Source of the DNA: an uncultured Collinsella sp.
GTDB taxonomy: Bacteria > Actinomycetota > Coriobacteriia > Coriobacteriales > Coriobacteriaceae
Direction: 5' to 3'
Length of the DNA stretch: 38,805 bases
Assembly: GCA_902479095.1 (NCBI GenBank)
Contig: CABSNL010000016.1
Location: 1 to 38,805, forward strand
The notes under the pieces are model-generated. The model was not told where the DNA came from. It saw nothing but the letters and a program-made list of their open reading frames with translations, and did not search any database. Shown here piece after piece: positions 22,988-32,011 of this stretch (its first letter is position 1; each line of letters opens with the position of its first letter). Position numbers and translations under genes: made by a program.

Positions 22988-23923
22988 CTAATGCTCGATC
23001 CAACGGCGGAGCGTCTCACCCGCTTGCAGATGACGCAAGTTCTCCGCGGCAATGTCGACCACATTGTTGAGCGTAGCCTCCAAGTGGAACCAGCCCGAGA
23101 TATGCGGCGTAATGAGCATGTTAGGCGCATCCCACAGGGGGCTTGTCTCAGGCAGCGGCTCGGGGTCGGTGACGTCGACCGCGGCGCCGGCAAGGTGTCC
23201 GGACTCAAGAGCGGCGACCAGGTCGTCGGCAACCACAAGATCGCCACGGCCGCCGTTGGCAAAGAGGGCGCCCGGCTTCATCGCGGCGAAGAACTCGGCG
23301 TTCGCCAGACCGCGGGTCTCGGGTGTGCTGGGCATAAAGGATGCGACGATGTCGGCCTCGGCCAGGCGCTCGGGCAGGGCGTCCATGCCGTCCATGTCCT
23401 CAAACACAATGGGGTAGACGAGCGGATGGCGCTTGATGCCGCGGACGTGCGCGCCCATGCTGCGGCAAAGCGTGGCAAAATGGCCGCCGATATCGCCTGC
23501 GCCCAGCACCAGCACGTTGGCGTTTTTGAGCGAGGTAACCGGCCCCAAATCCTCCCAGCGATGCTCGCGCTGCAGGTCCTGGTAGCCGGGCAGGCGCTTC
23601 ATCATAGACAGCACCATGGCAAACATGTGCTCGCTTACTGCCTGGCCATAGGCGCCCACCGAGCAAGACAGTTTGGCATCGGCCGGCACGGTGCCGGCGG
23701 CCAAGTAATCGTCATAGCCAGCGGTCTGCAATTGCAACAGCTGGAGATGTTCGCATGCCGTGAGCATGTCAGGGTCGATGTTGCCCAAGATCACGTCGGC
23801 ATCGGCGACCTGCTCGCGCGTGGCGGCGTCGGAGCTCGTGTAGATAAAGTCCTCGCCCGGAGCGCTCGACTCAAGAATTGTGCGATGACGGTCGTTGACG
23901 GGCAACAAAACCAGGATGTTCAC
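22988..23923 (-). CDS. D-isomer specific 2-hydroxyacid dehydrogenase
   Basis: A 311-residue NAD(P)-dependent oxidoreductase. The Rossmann loop is VLVLGAGDIGGHFA, the catalytic Arg and Glu lie around NGGRGDLV and DVTDPEPLP, and the catalytic His is in LITPHISG. The substrate specificity cannot be told; phosphoglycerate, glyoxylate/hydroxypyruvate and D-lactate dehydrogenases share the fold. I chose GTG 23923 because GAGAGGA lies nine bases upstream and VNILVLLP is the natural N-terminus; the frame is open further to 23998 but that would translate the REP-like repeat. It follows map on the same strand after about 130 bases holding the repeat. Confidence 0.85.
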   Translation of the reverse strand: MNILVLLPVNDRHRTILESSAPGEDFIYTSSDAATREQVADADVILGNIDPDMLTACEHLQLLQLQTAGYDDYLAAGTVPADAKLSCSVGAYGQAVSEHMFAMVLSMMKRLPGYQDLQREHRWEDLGPVTSLKNANVLVLGAGDIGGHFATLCRSMGAHVRGIKRHPLVYPIVFEDMDGMDALPERLAEADIVASFMPSTPETRGLANAEFFAAMKPGALFANGGRGDLVVADDLVAALESGHLAGAAVDVTDPEPLPETSPLWDAPNMLITPHISGWFHLEATLNNVVDIAAENLRHLQAGETLRRWIEH

Positions 23924-23943
23924 AAGCAGTCCTCTCCGCTCGA

Positions 23944-23976
23944 CCTGCCAAAAAGGGACAGGTTTATTTTGGCAGG
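23944..23976. repeat. REP-like 33-bp hairpin repeat, copy 2 (perfect)
   Basis: CCTGCCAAAA (23944-23953) and TTTTGGCAGG (23967-23976) pair perfectly over 10 bp around the 13-nt loop AGGGACAGGTTTA. This is the best-preserved copy. It lies between map and the dehydrogenase, 21 bases before the dehydrogenase start codon on the minus strand. Confidence 0.85.
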
Positions 23977-24053
23977 TTTTATCAGACAAAACGCTCAAAC
24001 AAAAACGCCGGATGCAAGACGAGCGTGCCCGTCAGCATCCGGCGCATCCACGG

Positions 24054-24941
24054 CTACCAGCTCAGCAGCTCGTAGCCGTCCTCGGTCACCACGAGCTGTA
24101 CCTCGCACTGGGCCGAATCGCTGCCGTCTTTGGTGCGCACACACCAACCGTCACCCTTGCTAATCTTGATGTCGGGCGCTCCGGCATTGACCATGGGCTC
24201 GATGGTAAAGACCATGCCCGGAGCCATGATGGTGTCCACATCGGGCGCCTCGGTGGTAAAGCCCACAAACGGGTCCTCGTGGAACTCCTTACCGATGCCG
24301 TGTCCGCCGTACTCGCGCACCACGCTAAAGCCGGCGTCCTCGACCGTCTTTTGTACGGCCTCGGCCATAACGGACAGCGGCAGCCATGGCTTGACGGCTG
24401 CCAGACCCGCCTCCACGCTGGCGCGGGTGACGTCGACCAGGCGCTGGCGCTCGGCCGAGACCTCGCCGATGCAGAACATACGGCTCGAGTCGCTAAAGTA
24501 GCCGTCCAAAATCGTGGAGCAGTCCACGTTGATAATATCGCCCTCGTGAAGCACGTCTGTATCACAGGGGATGCCGTGACAGACCACGTCATTGATCGAG
24601 GTGCACACGCTTTTGGGGTAGCCCTCGTAGTTGAGATCGGCCGGCGTGCCGCCGTGTTCGACGGTATAGTCGTAGATCATCTGGTCGATCTGGTTGGTGG
24701 TCATGCCCGCGGCGATGTGCTCGCCTACGTAGTCGAGCACGCCCACGTTGATGGCGGCGGAGCGCTTGATGCCCTCGATATCGGCGGGCGTCTTGTAGAG
24801 CGTACGGGGCAGAACCTCCCAGCCCTCTTCCCACAAGCGCTCGAGGCGCTCATCAAAGGCGCTGTGGCATTTCTTGTATTTCTTGCCGCTGCCGCACCAG
24901 CAAGCGTCGTTGCGGCCGGGCACGGGTCCTTTGTCATACAT
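24054..24941 (-). CDS. map: Methionine aminopeptidase type I with N-terminal SEC-C zinc motif
   Basis: A 295-residue metalloenzyme that removes the initiator methionine from nascent proteins. An N-terminal SEC-C motif (residues 9-26: GRNDACWCGSGKKYKKCH, zinc ligands Cys14, Cys16, Cys25, His26) precedes the pita-bread catalytic domain, as in some clostridial and actinobacterial MetAPs; it may help ribosome docking. Metal ligands are visible: Asp in NVDCS, Asp in GYFSDSSRMF, His in GGHGIG, Glu in FTIEPM and Glu in AQCEVQ. ATG 24941 is preceded by AAAGGAAG. This map is outside the usual secY-adk-map ribosomal cluster, so a second, plain MetAP may exist elsewhere. Confidence 0.95.
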   Translation of the reverse strand: MYDKGPVPGRNDACWCGSGKKYKKCHSAFDERLERLWEEGWEVLPRTLYKTPADIEGIKRSAAINVGVLDYVGEHIAAGMTTNQIDQMIYDYTVEHGGTPADLNYEGYPKSVCTSINDVVCHGIPCDTDVLHEGDIINVDCSTILDGYFSDSSRMFCIGEVSAERQRLVDVTRASVEAGLAAVKPWLPLSVMAEAVQKTVEDAGFSVVREYGGHGIGKEFHEDPFVGFTTEAPDVDTIMAPGMVFTIEPMVNAGAPDIKISKGDGWCVRTKDGSDSAQCEVQLVVTEDGYELLSW

Positions 24942-24993
24942 GGCTAACTTCCTTTCATCCGCAGCTAGTATAGCCCACTCACGCGTCCATAAA

Positions 24994-25060
24994 AGTTGCG
25001 GTGATATAGTTCCGATTTAAGCGGTTTAACAGCATAAATAGGAACTATATCACCGCAACT
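24994..25060 (-). terminator. 20-bp perfect inverted repeat with 27-nt loop
   Basis: 24994-25013 pairs perfectly with 25041-25060 (arm AGTTGCGGTGATATAGTTCC), loop 27 nt. On the minus strand it follows the radical SAM gene by 41 bases and is followed by TTTATGG, so it could terminate that transcript, but the stem is long, of mixed composition and the loop large. It also lies just upstream of map. An operator or a small mobile-element footprint are alternatives. Confidence 0.6.
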
Positions 25061-25101
25061 GATGGAGCGGGATGGCGGACACTGGCTGCTGCGTGGTTTT
25101 G

Positions 25102-25878
25102 CTAGTAGCTCACCTGGCAGGGGATGCCGAGGGCTTGGACGCGCGCGGCAATGGCGTCGAGCACCTCGGGCGCTGCTTTGGTAAGGCCGGCGATCGGTGT
25201 CTCGCGCGCCACCGTGTAGATGGTCGCTTCTTGTGGGCGAATGCGCTCAAGCGCCGCGAGCCAGGGGCCGACGTACTCCTCGCCGGTGTTATCGATAGAC
25301 TTGCCCCGGTACTCGCCGGTCAAAAAGATCGTCTGGATAATAACGTGACCGTCAAAGCTTGCGAACGTCTCGATCTGGTGCTCGACGTCGTAGGGGCCAA
25401 CGGGCTGGTCGAGCAGCTGGATAAACGCCGGGTCGACGGTATCGAGCTTGAGGATGTTGTCGTCGACCATCATGAGCGCGTCGTGCACCTCGGGGCGATC
25501 GGCGCGCGTGCCGTTGGAGAGCACGGCGATCTTGGAGTTTGGGGCAAGCTCGTCGCGCAGCGCGATGGCGCCGGCGATGGCCTGCGGAAACTCCGGTGCG
25601 GCGGTGGGCTCGCCGTTGCCTGCGAAGGTGATCACATCGGGGAGCTCGCCTTCGGCTGCCATCTCGCGCAGCTTTGCCTCGAGCGCGTCGAGTACCACGG
25701 CGGCTGTGTTGTACGGCTCATGGCAGGGGCGCTCGGCGTTGAGGCCGTTTTCGCAGTAAATGCAGTCGAACGTGCAGATTTTGCCGCTGGCCGGCATCAT
25801 GTTGACGCCGAGCGAGAGACCAAGGCGACGGCTGCGAACGGGCCCAAAGATGGGGCTGGCATTCAAAAACGTAGACAT
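25102..25878 (-). CDS. Radical SAM protein of unknown substrate
   Basis: A 258-residue iron-sulfur protein. The cluster motif CTFDCIYC places Cys35, Cys39 and Cys42; TFAGNGEPTAAPEF is the GGE-like SAM-binding motif; SNGTRADRPEV and KLDTVDP continue the half-barrel. The N-terminal FGPVRSRRLGLSLGVNMMP is typical of a compact group of Fe-S oxidoreductases annotated only as radical SAM proteins, related to those near Elp3/TYW1-like families. There is no auxiliary cluster motif in the C-terminus. ATG 25878 is preferred (GAGGAG nine bases upstream); ATG 25884 is too close to the ribosome site. No neighbour suggests a substrate. Confidence 0.85.
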   Translation of the reverse strand: MSTFLNASPIFGPVRSRRLGLSLGVNMMPASGKICTFDCIYCENGLNAERPCHEPYNTAAVVLDALEAKLREMAAEGELPDVITFAGNGEPTAAPEFPQAIAGAIALRDELAPNSKIAVLSNGTRADRPEVHDALMMVDDNILKLDTVDPAFIQLLDQPVGPYDVEHQIETFASFDGHVIIQTIFLTGEYRGKSIDNTGEEYVGPWLAALERIRPQEATIYTVARETPIAGLTKAAPEVLDAIAARVQALGIPCQVSY

Positions 25879-26040
25879 AGGCATATGCTCCTCAAGACAA
25901 TTGTGCCTAAGCATAGCATCGGCTCCAAAGCAAGGTACGGGCTCTTGCTTTACAAGTTTCGTTTTTTCACGTCGCTCATGATGCTGTGCCATGAAAAGCC
26001 TCGGGTCGGGTACAGTTAATCTGTTAACAAGGCATAAGGC

Positions 26041-26086
26041 AATGCGGGTCCATCCAACCGTACTGACGTGCAACTGGATGGGCATT
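26041..26086 (+). other. Leader hairpin before the alpha/beta hydrolase
   Basis: AATGC (26041-26045) and CCATCCA (26050-26056) pair with TGGATGG (26075-26081) and GCATT (26082-26086), 12 bp with a four-base bulge and an 18-nt loop, ending eight bases before the GGGGGC ribosome site. Confidence 0.4.
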
Positions 26087-26103
26087 GATGATGGGGGCAC
26101 AAC

Positions 26104-26901
26104 ATGGATTTTACGGTCGAGAATGCGGGCACCACGATTGCCTGTCGCGAATATGCCGGCCCGGATGTGTCGCCTGATACTCCTGCCTTGGTGTGCGTGC
26201 ACGGTGCTTGTGTCGACGGCACATTTTTCGACGGCATCGCTTGTGAGCTCAGCCGCAACTACCGTGTAATTGCCTACGACCGCCGCGGCTGTGGTGGCAG
26301 CAGCGAAGCGGCAGACGGCAGCTATGATCTTGCCACTCAGGCCGCCGACCTGCAGGCCGTGATCGACCACGTTGGCGCTCCGACAAATGTGCTTGCGCAC
26401 AGCGCTGGTACGTTGGTGGCGCTGGAGCTTCTCCGCACCAAACCCCATCTCGTTGCCCGTGCGATTCTGCATGAGCCGGCTGTGTCGGCCGAAGGCGTCG
26501 GCATGGGCGCAGCTCCGGTTTTGCTCGATATGATTGCGGCTGGAAAGGTTTCAAGGGCGCTCCGTCTTTTCTTGGGAGCTCTCGGCGATTTGGACCCCGA
26601 GGCTCCTGGGACGACCGAAGCGGAAGCCAAACATGCCCTGCGCAATGGTCGTTGCTTCATGGCCAATGAATACGGAACAAATATGACTTACGTTCCCAAT
26701 TGGGATAGTGTCCGCGCATCGAAGTCCGTTGCTGCTGTGCTTCTCGGCGAGCTTTCGGTCGGTACGCCCCGCGAGGATGGTACGCGAGCGGCTGCCGAAT
26801 ATCTCGATTGCCCCCTCGTGACGATCCCGGGCGCGCATAACGGTCTGCGCGATCGCCCCGTTACGGCGGCAAACGCCGTTCGCGATGTCTTGGGGCGTTA
26901 G
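26104..26901 (+). CDS. Alpha/beta hydrolase
   Basis: A 265-residue soluble alpha/beta-hydrolase fold protein. VCVHGACVDGTFF gives the oxyanion HG motif, YDRRGCGGSS follows strand 4, the nucleophile elbow is AHSAGT (Ser in the A-H-S-A-G variant of GxSxG), and the histidine is in IPGAHNGL near the C-terminus. The acid residue is less clear (a Glu/Asp around LLGELSVGTPRED or EYLDCPLV). Substrate unknown; esterase, lactonase or dienelactone-type activity all fit. ATG 26104 follows GGGGGC. It is transcribed away from the radical SAM gene, with a 225-base divergent region between them. Confidence 0.85.
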   Translation: MDFTVENAGTTIACREYAGPDVSPDTPALVCVHGACVDGTFFDGIACELSRNYRVIAYDRRGCGGSSEAADGSYDLATQAADLQAVIDHVGAPTNVLAHSAGTLVALELLRTKPHLVARAILHEPAVSAEGVGMGAAPVLLDMIAAGKVSRALRLFLGALGDLDPEAPGTTEAEAKHALRNGRCFMANEYGTNMTYVPNWDSVRASKSVAAVLLGELSVGTPREDGTRAAAEYLDCPLVTIPGAHNGLRDRPVTAANAVRDVLGR

Positions 26902-26996
26902 CTCGTTCGATGACCTGTGGGGAGGGGGCTGTTAGCGTTTCTTCATTGTTAACGAATGCGCCCATAACCGCGCGCCCGCGGCTCCATTACCGCTGT

Positions 26997-27025
26997 TTGC
27001 CAGGTCATAAAAATGCAACGATAAT
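26997..27025 (+). promoter_or_regulatory. Sigma-70-type promoter for the GGDEF/REC/HD-GYP gene
   Basis: TTGCCA (26997-27002) and GATAAT (27020-27025), each one mismatch from consensus, are separated by exactly 17 bp. Transcription would start near 27032, giving an 80-nt leader before ATG 27112. This is the cleanest promoter I see in the window. Confidence 0.55.
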
Positions 27026-27111
27026 CGCGCGTTTGCCTGTAGCTGTTAGATGTTACCCTTGTATCATTTGATATGCGCCGTTGCCGTGCGTGACGATCGA
27101 AAGGGCCCCAT

Positions 27112-28992
27112 ATGCTCAATAATCACGAGGCAAATCTAACCGACGAGGAGGCTGCCGCCGAGGTCGCCCGTGTCGCGAAGACCTACCCCGTGGTACGTTT
27201 GCTGTCGGCCGATCAGATTAAGAGCGAGCCTAACTGCCTGCTCGCCGGCGATCGCTGCCCTTGTCTGCGTCAGTCAAGTCTTGAGGCCTTGACAGATTCC
27301 GATGAGGTGTCGGAGCAACTGCTCAATGATGGTACTGAGTACCGCGCTCGCCTGCGCCCTCTAAAGGTCGAGGGCGAGCCTCACGTCCTGCTGATGGTGC
27401 GTCCGATTGATGAGCAAGAGGCTGCAGAAGAGGACCTTGTCTACACCGACGTGCTGACGAGTGTGCGCATTCGCCGATATTACGAGGAAAAGCTCCGCAA
27501 CGCCCGCGTGAATGCCGGCGTTGCGGTGATCGACCTTGATGATTTTAGGGTCGTCAACGATACGTGTGGCCGTCATGCCGGCGACCTTGCGCTCGGTGCT
27601 GTGGCGACAGCCATACGCAGCGGAATTCGTTCGACTGACGAGCTTGTGCGCTATGGCTGCGACAAGTTTGTGGTCGTCATGCCCAATATTCCCTCCGATG
27701 ACTTCACTCGTCGCCTGCATCAGGTATCCGATGCCGTTCATGCCACGATTATTCCGGGCCATGAGTACGTGAGCTTGACGGCATGTGTTGGTGGCGTTCG
27801 CATTCATGGCGAGACGGTCGATGAGGGCGTTGGCCGCGCTGTCCAGTTGCTGAGCCGCGCTAAGACAAAAGCCGGTACGGTCGTGACCGATGCCGATTCC
27901 ATCGAGGCCTTCCAAAGCGAAAAGCCTTTGGTGCTTATTGCCGATGACTCCGAGATGAACCGAGCCATTCTCAACGAGATGCTCAAGGACGAGTATTGCA
28001 TCCTCGAGGCCGATAACGGTCGTACGGCACTCGACATGGTCGACCGCTATGGCGATGAGTTGTCGCTCGTGCTGCTGGACATTGTCATGCCGGACATAAG
28101 CGGCTTTGAGGTGCTGGCCGATCTGTCGCGCCGATCGGGTATCGACAATCTGCCTGTCATCATGATTTCGAGCGAAGATTCCGACGATATGGTTCTGCGC
28201 GCGTACGAGCTGGGCGCCTCGGACTATATCAACCGCCCGTTTGACTCCCGTGTCGTGCGCCGCCGCGTAAACAACACCATCCGCCTATACGCCAAACAGC
28301 GCCGCCTGACGAGCCTACTGTCCCAGCAGTACAACGAGCGCGTCAAGAACAGTCGCATGCTCATCGACATGCTTGCCGGCGTCATGGAACTTCGCAATGG
28401 CGAGAGCGGCAGGCACGTTACGAATATCGAAAAGCTGACCGAGCTGCTGCTTGACTGTCTGGTCCGGCGTAGCGACACCATCTCCCTCGACAACGAGGAA
28501 CGCTCCACGATTGCCCTGGCTTCGGCGCTGCACGATATCGGCAAGATGTCGATTGACGATGCGATCCTCAACAAACCCGGGCGCCTTACGCCCGAGGAGT
28601 TCGAGATTATGAAGACGCATACCACGATCGGCGCTGATATGTTGCTTGAGTTGAGCCGCCATCACGTCGGCAATGCGCTTATGGAGTATGCGTACCAGAT
28701 TGCGCGTTGGCATCACGAGCGCTGGGATGGCAGGGGTTATCCCGATGGCCTTAAGGGCGACGAAATTCCCATTGCCGCACAGGTGGTTTCGGTGGCCGAC
28801 GTGTACGATGCGCTGACGAGCGTGCGTGTGTACAAGGACGCCATCCCGCATAAGGAGGCGATCCAGATGATCCTGGACGGTAAGTGTGGCACCTTTAACC
28901 CGCTGTTGCTCGACTGCCTGCTCGAGGTGCAAGACCGTATTGCCGAGACGTTGGCACGCCCCGCCGACGTCGTTGCGTTTCCCACGATTTAG
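27112..28992 (+). CDS. Hybrid degenerate-GGDEF / response regulator / HD-GYP protein
   Basis: A signalling protein of 626 residues. Residues 1-105 form an unrecognised sensor region with clustered cysteines (CLLAGDRCPC, 42-51). Residues 110-260 fold as a GGDEF domain whose signature is GCDKF (182-186) instead of GGDEF, so cyclase activity is unlikely. Residues 272-395 are a receiver domain: acidic pair Asp278/Asp279, phospho-acceptor Asp323 in LLDIVMPD, but Arg in NRPF where the conserved Lys is expected. Residues 410-615 are an HD-GYP phosphodiesterase with HD (474-475), HHE (534-536) and GYP (542-544) intact, expected to hydrolyse cyclic di-GMP or a related cyclic dinucleotide. ATG 27112 follows GAAAGGG. 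The next gene, 23 bases on, encodes an Hpt protein. Confidence 0.9.
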   Translation: MLNNHEANLTDEEAAAEVARVAKTYPVVRLLSADQIKSEPNCLLAGDRCPCLRQSSLEALTDSDEVSEQLLNDGTEYRARLRPLKVEGEPHVLLMVRPIDEQEAAEEDLVYTDVLTSVRIRRYYEEKLRNARVNAGVAVIDLDDFRVVNDTCGRHAGDLALGAVATAIRSGIRSTDELVRYGCDKFVVVMPNIPSDDFTRRLHQVSDAVHATIIPGHEYVSLTACVGGVRIHGETVDEGVGRAVQLLSRAKTKAGTVVTDADSIEAFQSEKPLVLIADDSEMNRAILNEMLKDEYCILEADNGRTALDMVDRYGDELSLVLLDIVMPDISGFEVLADLSRRSGIDNLPVIMISSEDSDDMVLRAYELGASDYINRPFDSRVVRRRVNNTIRLYAKQRRLTSLLSQQYNERVKNSRMLIDMLAGVMELRNGESGRHVTNIEKLTELLLDCLVRRSDTISLDNEERSTIALASALHDIGKMSIDDAILNKPGRLTPEEFEIMKTHTTIGADMLLELSRHHVGNALMEYAYQIARWHHERWDGRGYPDGLKGDEIPIAAQVVSVADVYDALTSVRVYKDAIPHKEAIQMILDGKCGTFNPLLLDCLLEVQDRIAETLARPADVVAFPTI

Positions 28993-29015
28993 TTTGACCA
29001 AAGGAGTTTTAATCC

Positions 29016-29372
29016 ATGATTTCTATGCGTGAGGCGTATGAGAAGATCGGCGCCAATTATGATGACGCGTGCGCTCGGCTGATGGGCGAGGAAATGCTTA
29101 CCCGCTTTGCCCTCAAGTTTTTGGATGACGAGAGCATGGACAAGCTGGAGGCCGCCATGGCGGCAGGAGACGCCGAAGGTGCGTTTATGGCAGCGCACAC
29201 GCTCAAGGGCGTGAGCCAGAACCTGGGATTCGATAATCTGTACGAGCCAGCGGTCGTGGTGACCGAGGCGCTGCGCGGCGCCGATGCCGTTGACGGCGCT
29301 CGTGAGGGAATGCATGCGCTGCAGCAGCAATATGCGGCTACGATGTCGGCCCTGCGCGAGGCGGCTGAATAA
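29016..29372 (+). CDS. Histidine phosphotransfer (Hpt) domain protein
   Basis: A 118-residue four-helix protein. The phospho-accepting histidine is His61 in AAHTLKGVSQNLGF, the classic Hpt motif. Such proteins shuttle phosphate between receiver domains. The ribosome site AAAGGAG lies nine bases before ATG 29016; ATG 29025 is a lesser alternative. Directly following the receiver/HD-GYP gene by 23 bases, it is most simply its phospho-donor or acceptor. No histidine kinase is encoded nearby, so the phosphate source must be elsewhere. Confidence 0.88.
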   Translation: MISMREAYEKIGANYDDACARLMGEEMLTRFALKFLDDESMDKLEAAMAAGDAEGAFMAAHTLKGVSQNLGFDNLYEPAVVVTEALRGADAVDGAREGMHALQQQYAATMSALREAAE

Positions 29373-29417
29373 GGGCTTGCGAGCCTTGGGCTGTGTGCCC
29401 CGGCCACATATAGGTAA

Positions 29418-29458
29418 AAGGGCGCCCCGTCGGACCATGTGGCCGGCGGGGCGCCCTT
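29418..29458. terminator. Bidirectional terminator with a competing hairpin
   Basis: AAGGGCGCCCCGTCGG (29418-29433) pairs with CCGGCGGGGCGCCCTT (29443-29458) over 16 bp with one wobble, between convergent genes. An alternative 10-bp stem CCGGCCACAT (about 29399-29408) with ATGTGGCCGG (29437-29446) would use part of the same right arm, so the two structures exclude each other. Confidence 0.75.
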
Positions 29459-29479
29459 ATCTGTTGTGCTGTCCGTGAA

Positions 29480-30289
29480 CTAACGGGCCTGCTTAACCTT
29501 TGTCGCTGCCTCGACAAACGACTTCCACAGGTTAAAGTCGGTCTCGAGCGTCTTCCACGTGTACTCAGGGTGCCATTGCACGCCCAGGCAGAAGGGTTGG
29601 CCTTCGACCTCGATGCACTCGGGAACGCCGTCGGTTGCCTTGGCGACCAAACGCGTGCTTTTGCCCAGACGATCGACGCAGCAGTGATGTGCTGAGTTGG
29701 TCTGGATCAGCCTGTGCCCGCCAACCGCGCGCTCCAGCAGCGAGCCCGGCACGACCTCGACGGGATGCACGGGGTCGTTGAGCACGTGGGTGTGGCGCCA
29801 CTGCGTGCGGCCCTCGCGAGCACCCAGGCTCGGCACATCCATGCACAGGGTGCCGCCAGTGGCGACATTGAGCAGCTGCGTGCCGCGACAGGTGGTAAAG
29901 AGCGGCTTTTTGGCGCGGAGTGCCTCGTCGACCAGCTTAAACTCAAAACTATCGCGGATCTCGCAGCAAAGGGTGGGGTCGTAGGGTCGATCATCGCCCC
30001 AACGTTTGGGATTGACATCGGGGCCGCCGGGAATGGCGATACCGTCAGCGATTTCAACGTAATGACGGATGACCTCAATGTCCTCGGTGATGGACATCTG
30101 CAACGGCAGGCCGCCGGCGGCAAGGATGGCATCGACAAAGACGCTGGCGATCTCCTCGTTGGGGGAGAGCGTCTCGCTCAAAAACGGCTTTGCCTCTTCC
30201 CAGCGCGGCGCGACGAGGATGAGCGGGCGATCGGCGGGGGCGACGTCGACATGCGGGGTGTAGGACGATGAAGTGCGAGTTCCGATCAT
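29480..30289 (-). CDS. Gamma-glutamyl-gamma-aminobutyrate hydrolase family peptidase (C26)
   Basis: A 269-residue class I glutamine amidotransferase-like hydrolase. The nucleophile is the Cys in FTTCRGTQLLNV, preceded by ADGIAIPGGPDVNPKRWGD (PuuD-type PGGxDxxPxxY/W block), and the catalytic His-Glu pair is in GVQWHPEYT. PuuD-like enzymes cleave gamma-glutamyl amide bonds, for example gamma-Glu-GABA, releasing glutamate. It is the last gene after a glutamate-type ABC importer on the same strand, 87 bases downstream of the ATPase gene, suggesting gamma-glutamyl compounds or released glutamate as the shared theme. ATG 30289 lacks a strong ribosome site; TCGAAAGC is the best nearby. Confidence 0.87.
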   Translation of the reverse strand: MIGTRTSSSYTPHVDVAPADRPLILVAPRWEEAKPFLSETLSPNEEIASVFVDAILAAGGLPLQMSITEDIEVIRHYVEIADGIAIPGGPDVNPKRWGDDRPYDPTLCCEIRDSFEFKLVDEALRAKKPLFTTCRGTQLLNVATGGTLCMDVPSLGAREGRTQWRHTHVLNDPVHPVEVVPGSLLERAVGGHRLIQTNSAHHCCVDRLGKSTRLVAKATDGVPECIEVEGQPFCLGVQWHPEYTWKTLETDFNLWKSFVEAATKVKQAR

Positions 30290-30332
30290 AGGTGTAGCTT
30301 TCGAATCTGAAGGTGACAGGGCGCATGAGAGA

Positions 30333-30366
30333 CGTGGGACAACACTTTCAATGGATTTGTCCCACG
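30333..30366 (-). terminator. 10-bp hairpin between importer ATPase and C26 peptidase genes
   Basis: CGTGGGACAA (30333-30342) pairs perfectly with TTGTCCCACG (30357-30366), loop 14 nt. On the minus strand it begins 11 bases after the ATPase stop and is followed by TCTCTC, weak for a terminator; it may attenuate read-through into the peptidase gene. Confidence 0.5.
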
Positions 30367-30376
30367 GGGTAGCTGG

Positions 30377-31141
<765 letters not shown>

Positions 31142-31177
31142 GGTGCTCGGCTCCTTATGACTCGAAATGGTAAAGCG

Positions 31178-32011
31178 TTAGCGGATGATGGTCGCGCCGG
31201 TCTTGTGCGAAACGTAGACAGCGGCCTTGTTAATTGCGACGTTGATGAGGATGTAGATGACCGCGATTACCAGGTAGACCGACACGAGGGCGTCGTAGTT
31301 GGTAATGAGCACGCGGGCATTTTGCATGAGGTCGGGGTAGCTCACCACGTAGGCGACGGTGGTGTCTTTGACTACGACCACAAGCTGCGAAATCAACGAC
31401 GGAATGATAAACCGAATAGCCTGCGGCAACACGATTTTAAAGGTGATTTTGGCCTTGGAGAGACCGAGCGCCTGGGCCGCCTCGACCTGGCCGCGCGGCA
31501 CGGCGTTGACGCCGGCGCGGAAGATCTCGGCGAGTACGCCGGCTGCGGCGAGCGCGACGGGAAGCGTGAGCATCCAAAACGACGGTAGCGCGATCTTGTA
31601 CTGGGGCAGCACCAAAAAGAAGAAGTAGATGAACAGCAGGCTCGGCACGCCGCGGAAGAAATCGGTGAGCACGCGGCAGACCAGCTGCAGCGGCTTGATG
31701 TCGCTGGTGCGGCCGAGCATAAGGCCTAAGCCCAGTACCAGCGCGATGGCGCCGGCGGTGAGTGCGACTTTAACGGTGCCCTCAAAGCCGGCAAGTAAGA
31801 ACTTCCAGGTGGTGAGGTGCGTAAAGAAATACCAATAGTGGACCGAAAGCTGACCGGTCACATAAAAGCGCTGCAACACGAGGACGATGAGCGCGGCGAC
31901 GGCAACGAGTGAGATGGCGGTGCCGATGCGAATCTTGCCGCGCATCTTGGGGCCGGGAGCCTCGTAGAGCGCATCGCGCATGGTAAGCGCAGGGGAGGAG
32001 TGCTTGCTCAT
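31178..32011 (-). CDS. Amino acid ABC transporter permease 2
   Basis: A 277-residue inner-membrane permease of the HisM/GltK type. A cytoplasmic N-terminus (~30 residues) is followed by about five to six membrane segments. The EAA loop is AEIFRAGVNAVPRGQVEAAQALGLS, which docks onto the ATPase. Compared with its partner permease it has an extra N-terminal segment and a short periplasmic loop (RFYVTGQLSVHYWYFF). Its start overlaps the partner's stop by four bases (ATGA), indicating translational coupling. Glutamate, glutamine or aspartate are the likely solutes. Confidence 0.93.
   Translation of the reverse strand: MSKHSSPALTMRDALYEAPGPKMRGKIRIGTAISLVAVAALIVLVLQRFYVTGQLSVHYWYFFTHLTTWKFLLAGFEGTVKVALTAGAIALVLGLGLMLGRTSDIKPLQLVCRVLTDFFRGVPSLLFIYFFFLVLPQYKIALPSFWMLTLPVALAAAGVLAEIFRAGVNAVPRGQVEAAQALGLSKAKITFKIVLPQAIRFIIPSLISQLVVVVKDTTVAYVVSYPDLMQNARVLITNYDALVSVYLVIAVIYILINVAINKAAVYVSHKTGATIIR

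Noticed and set aside
23924..23998. N-terminal extension of the hydroxyacid dehydrogenase
   Set aside because: It would translate the REP-like repeat; GTG 23923 has a good ribosome site and starts at the family's natural N-terminus.
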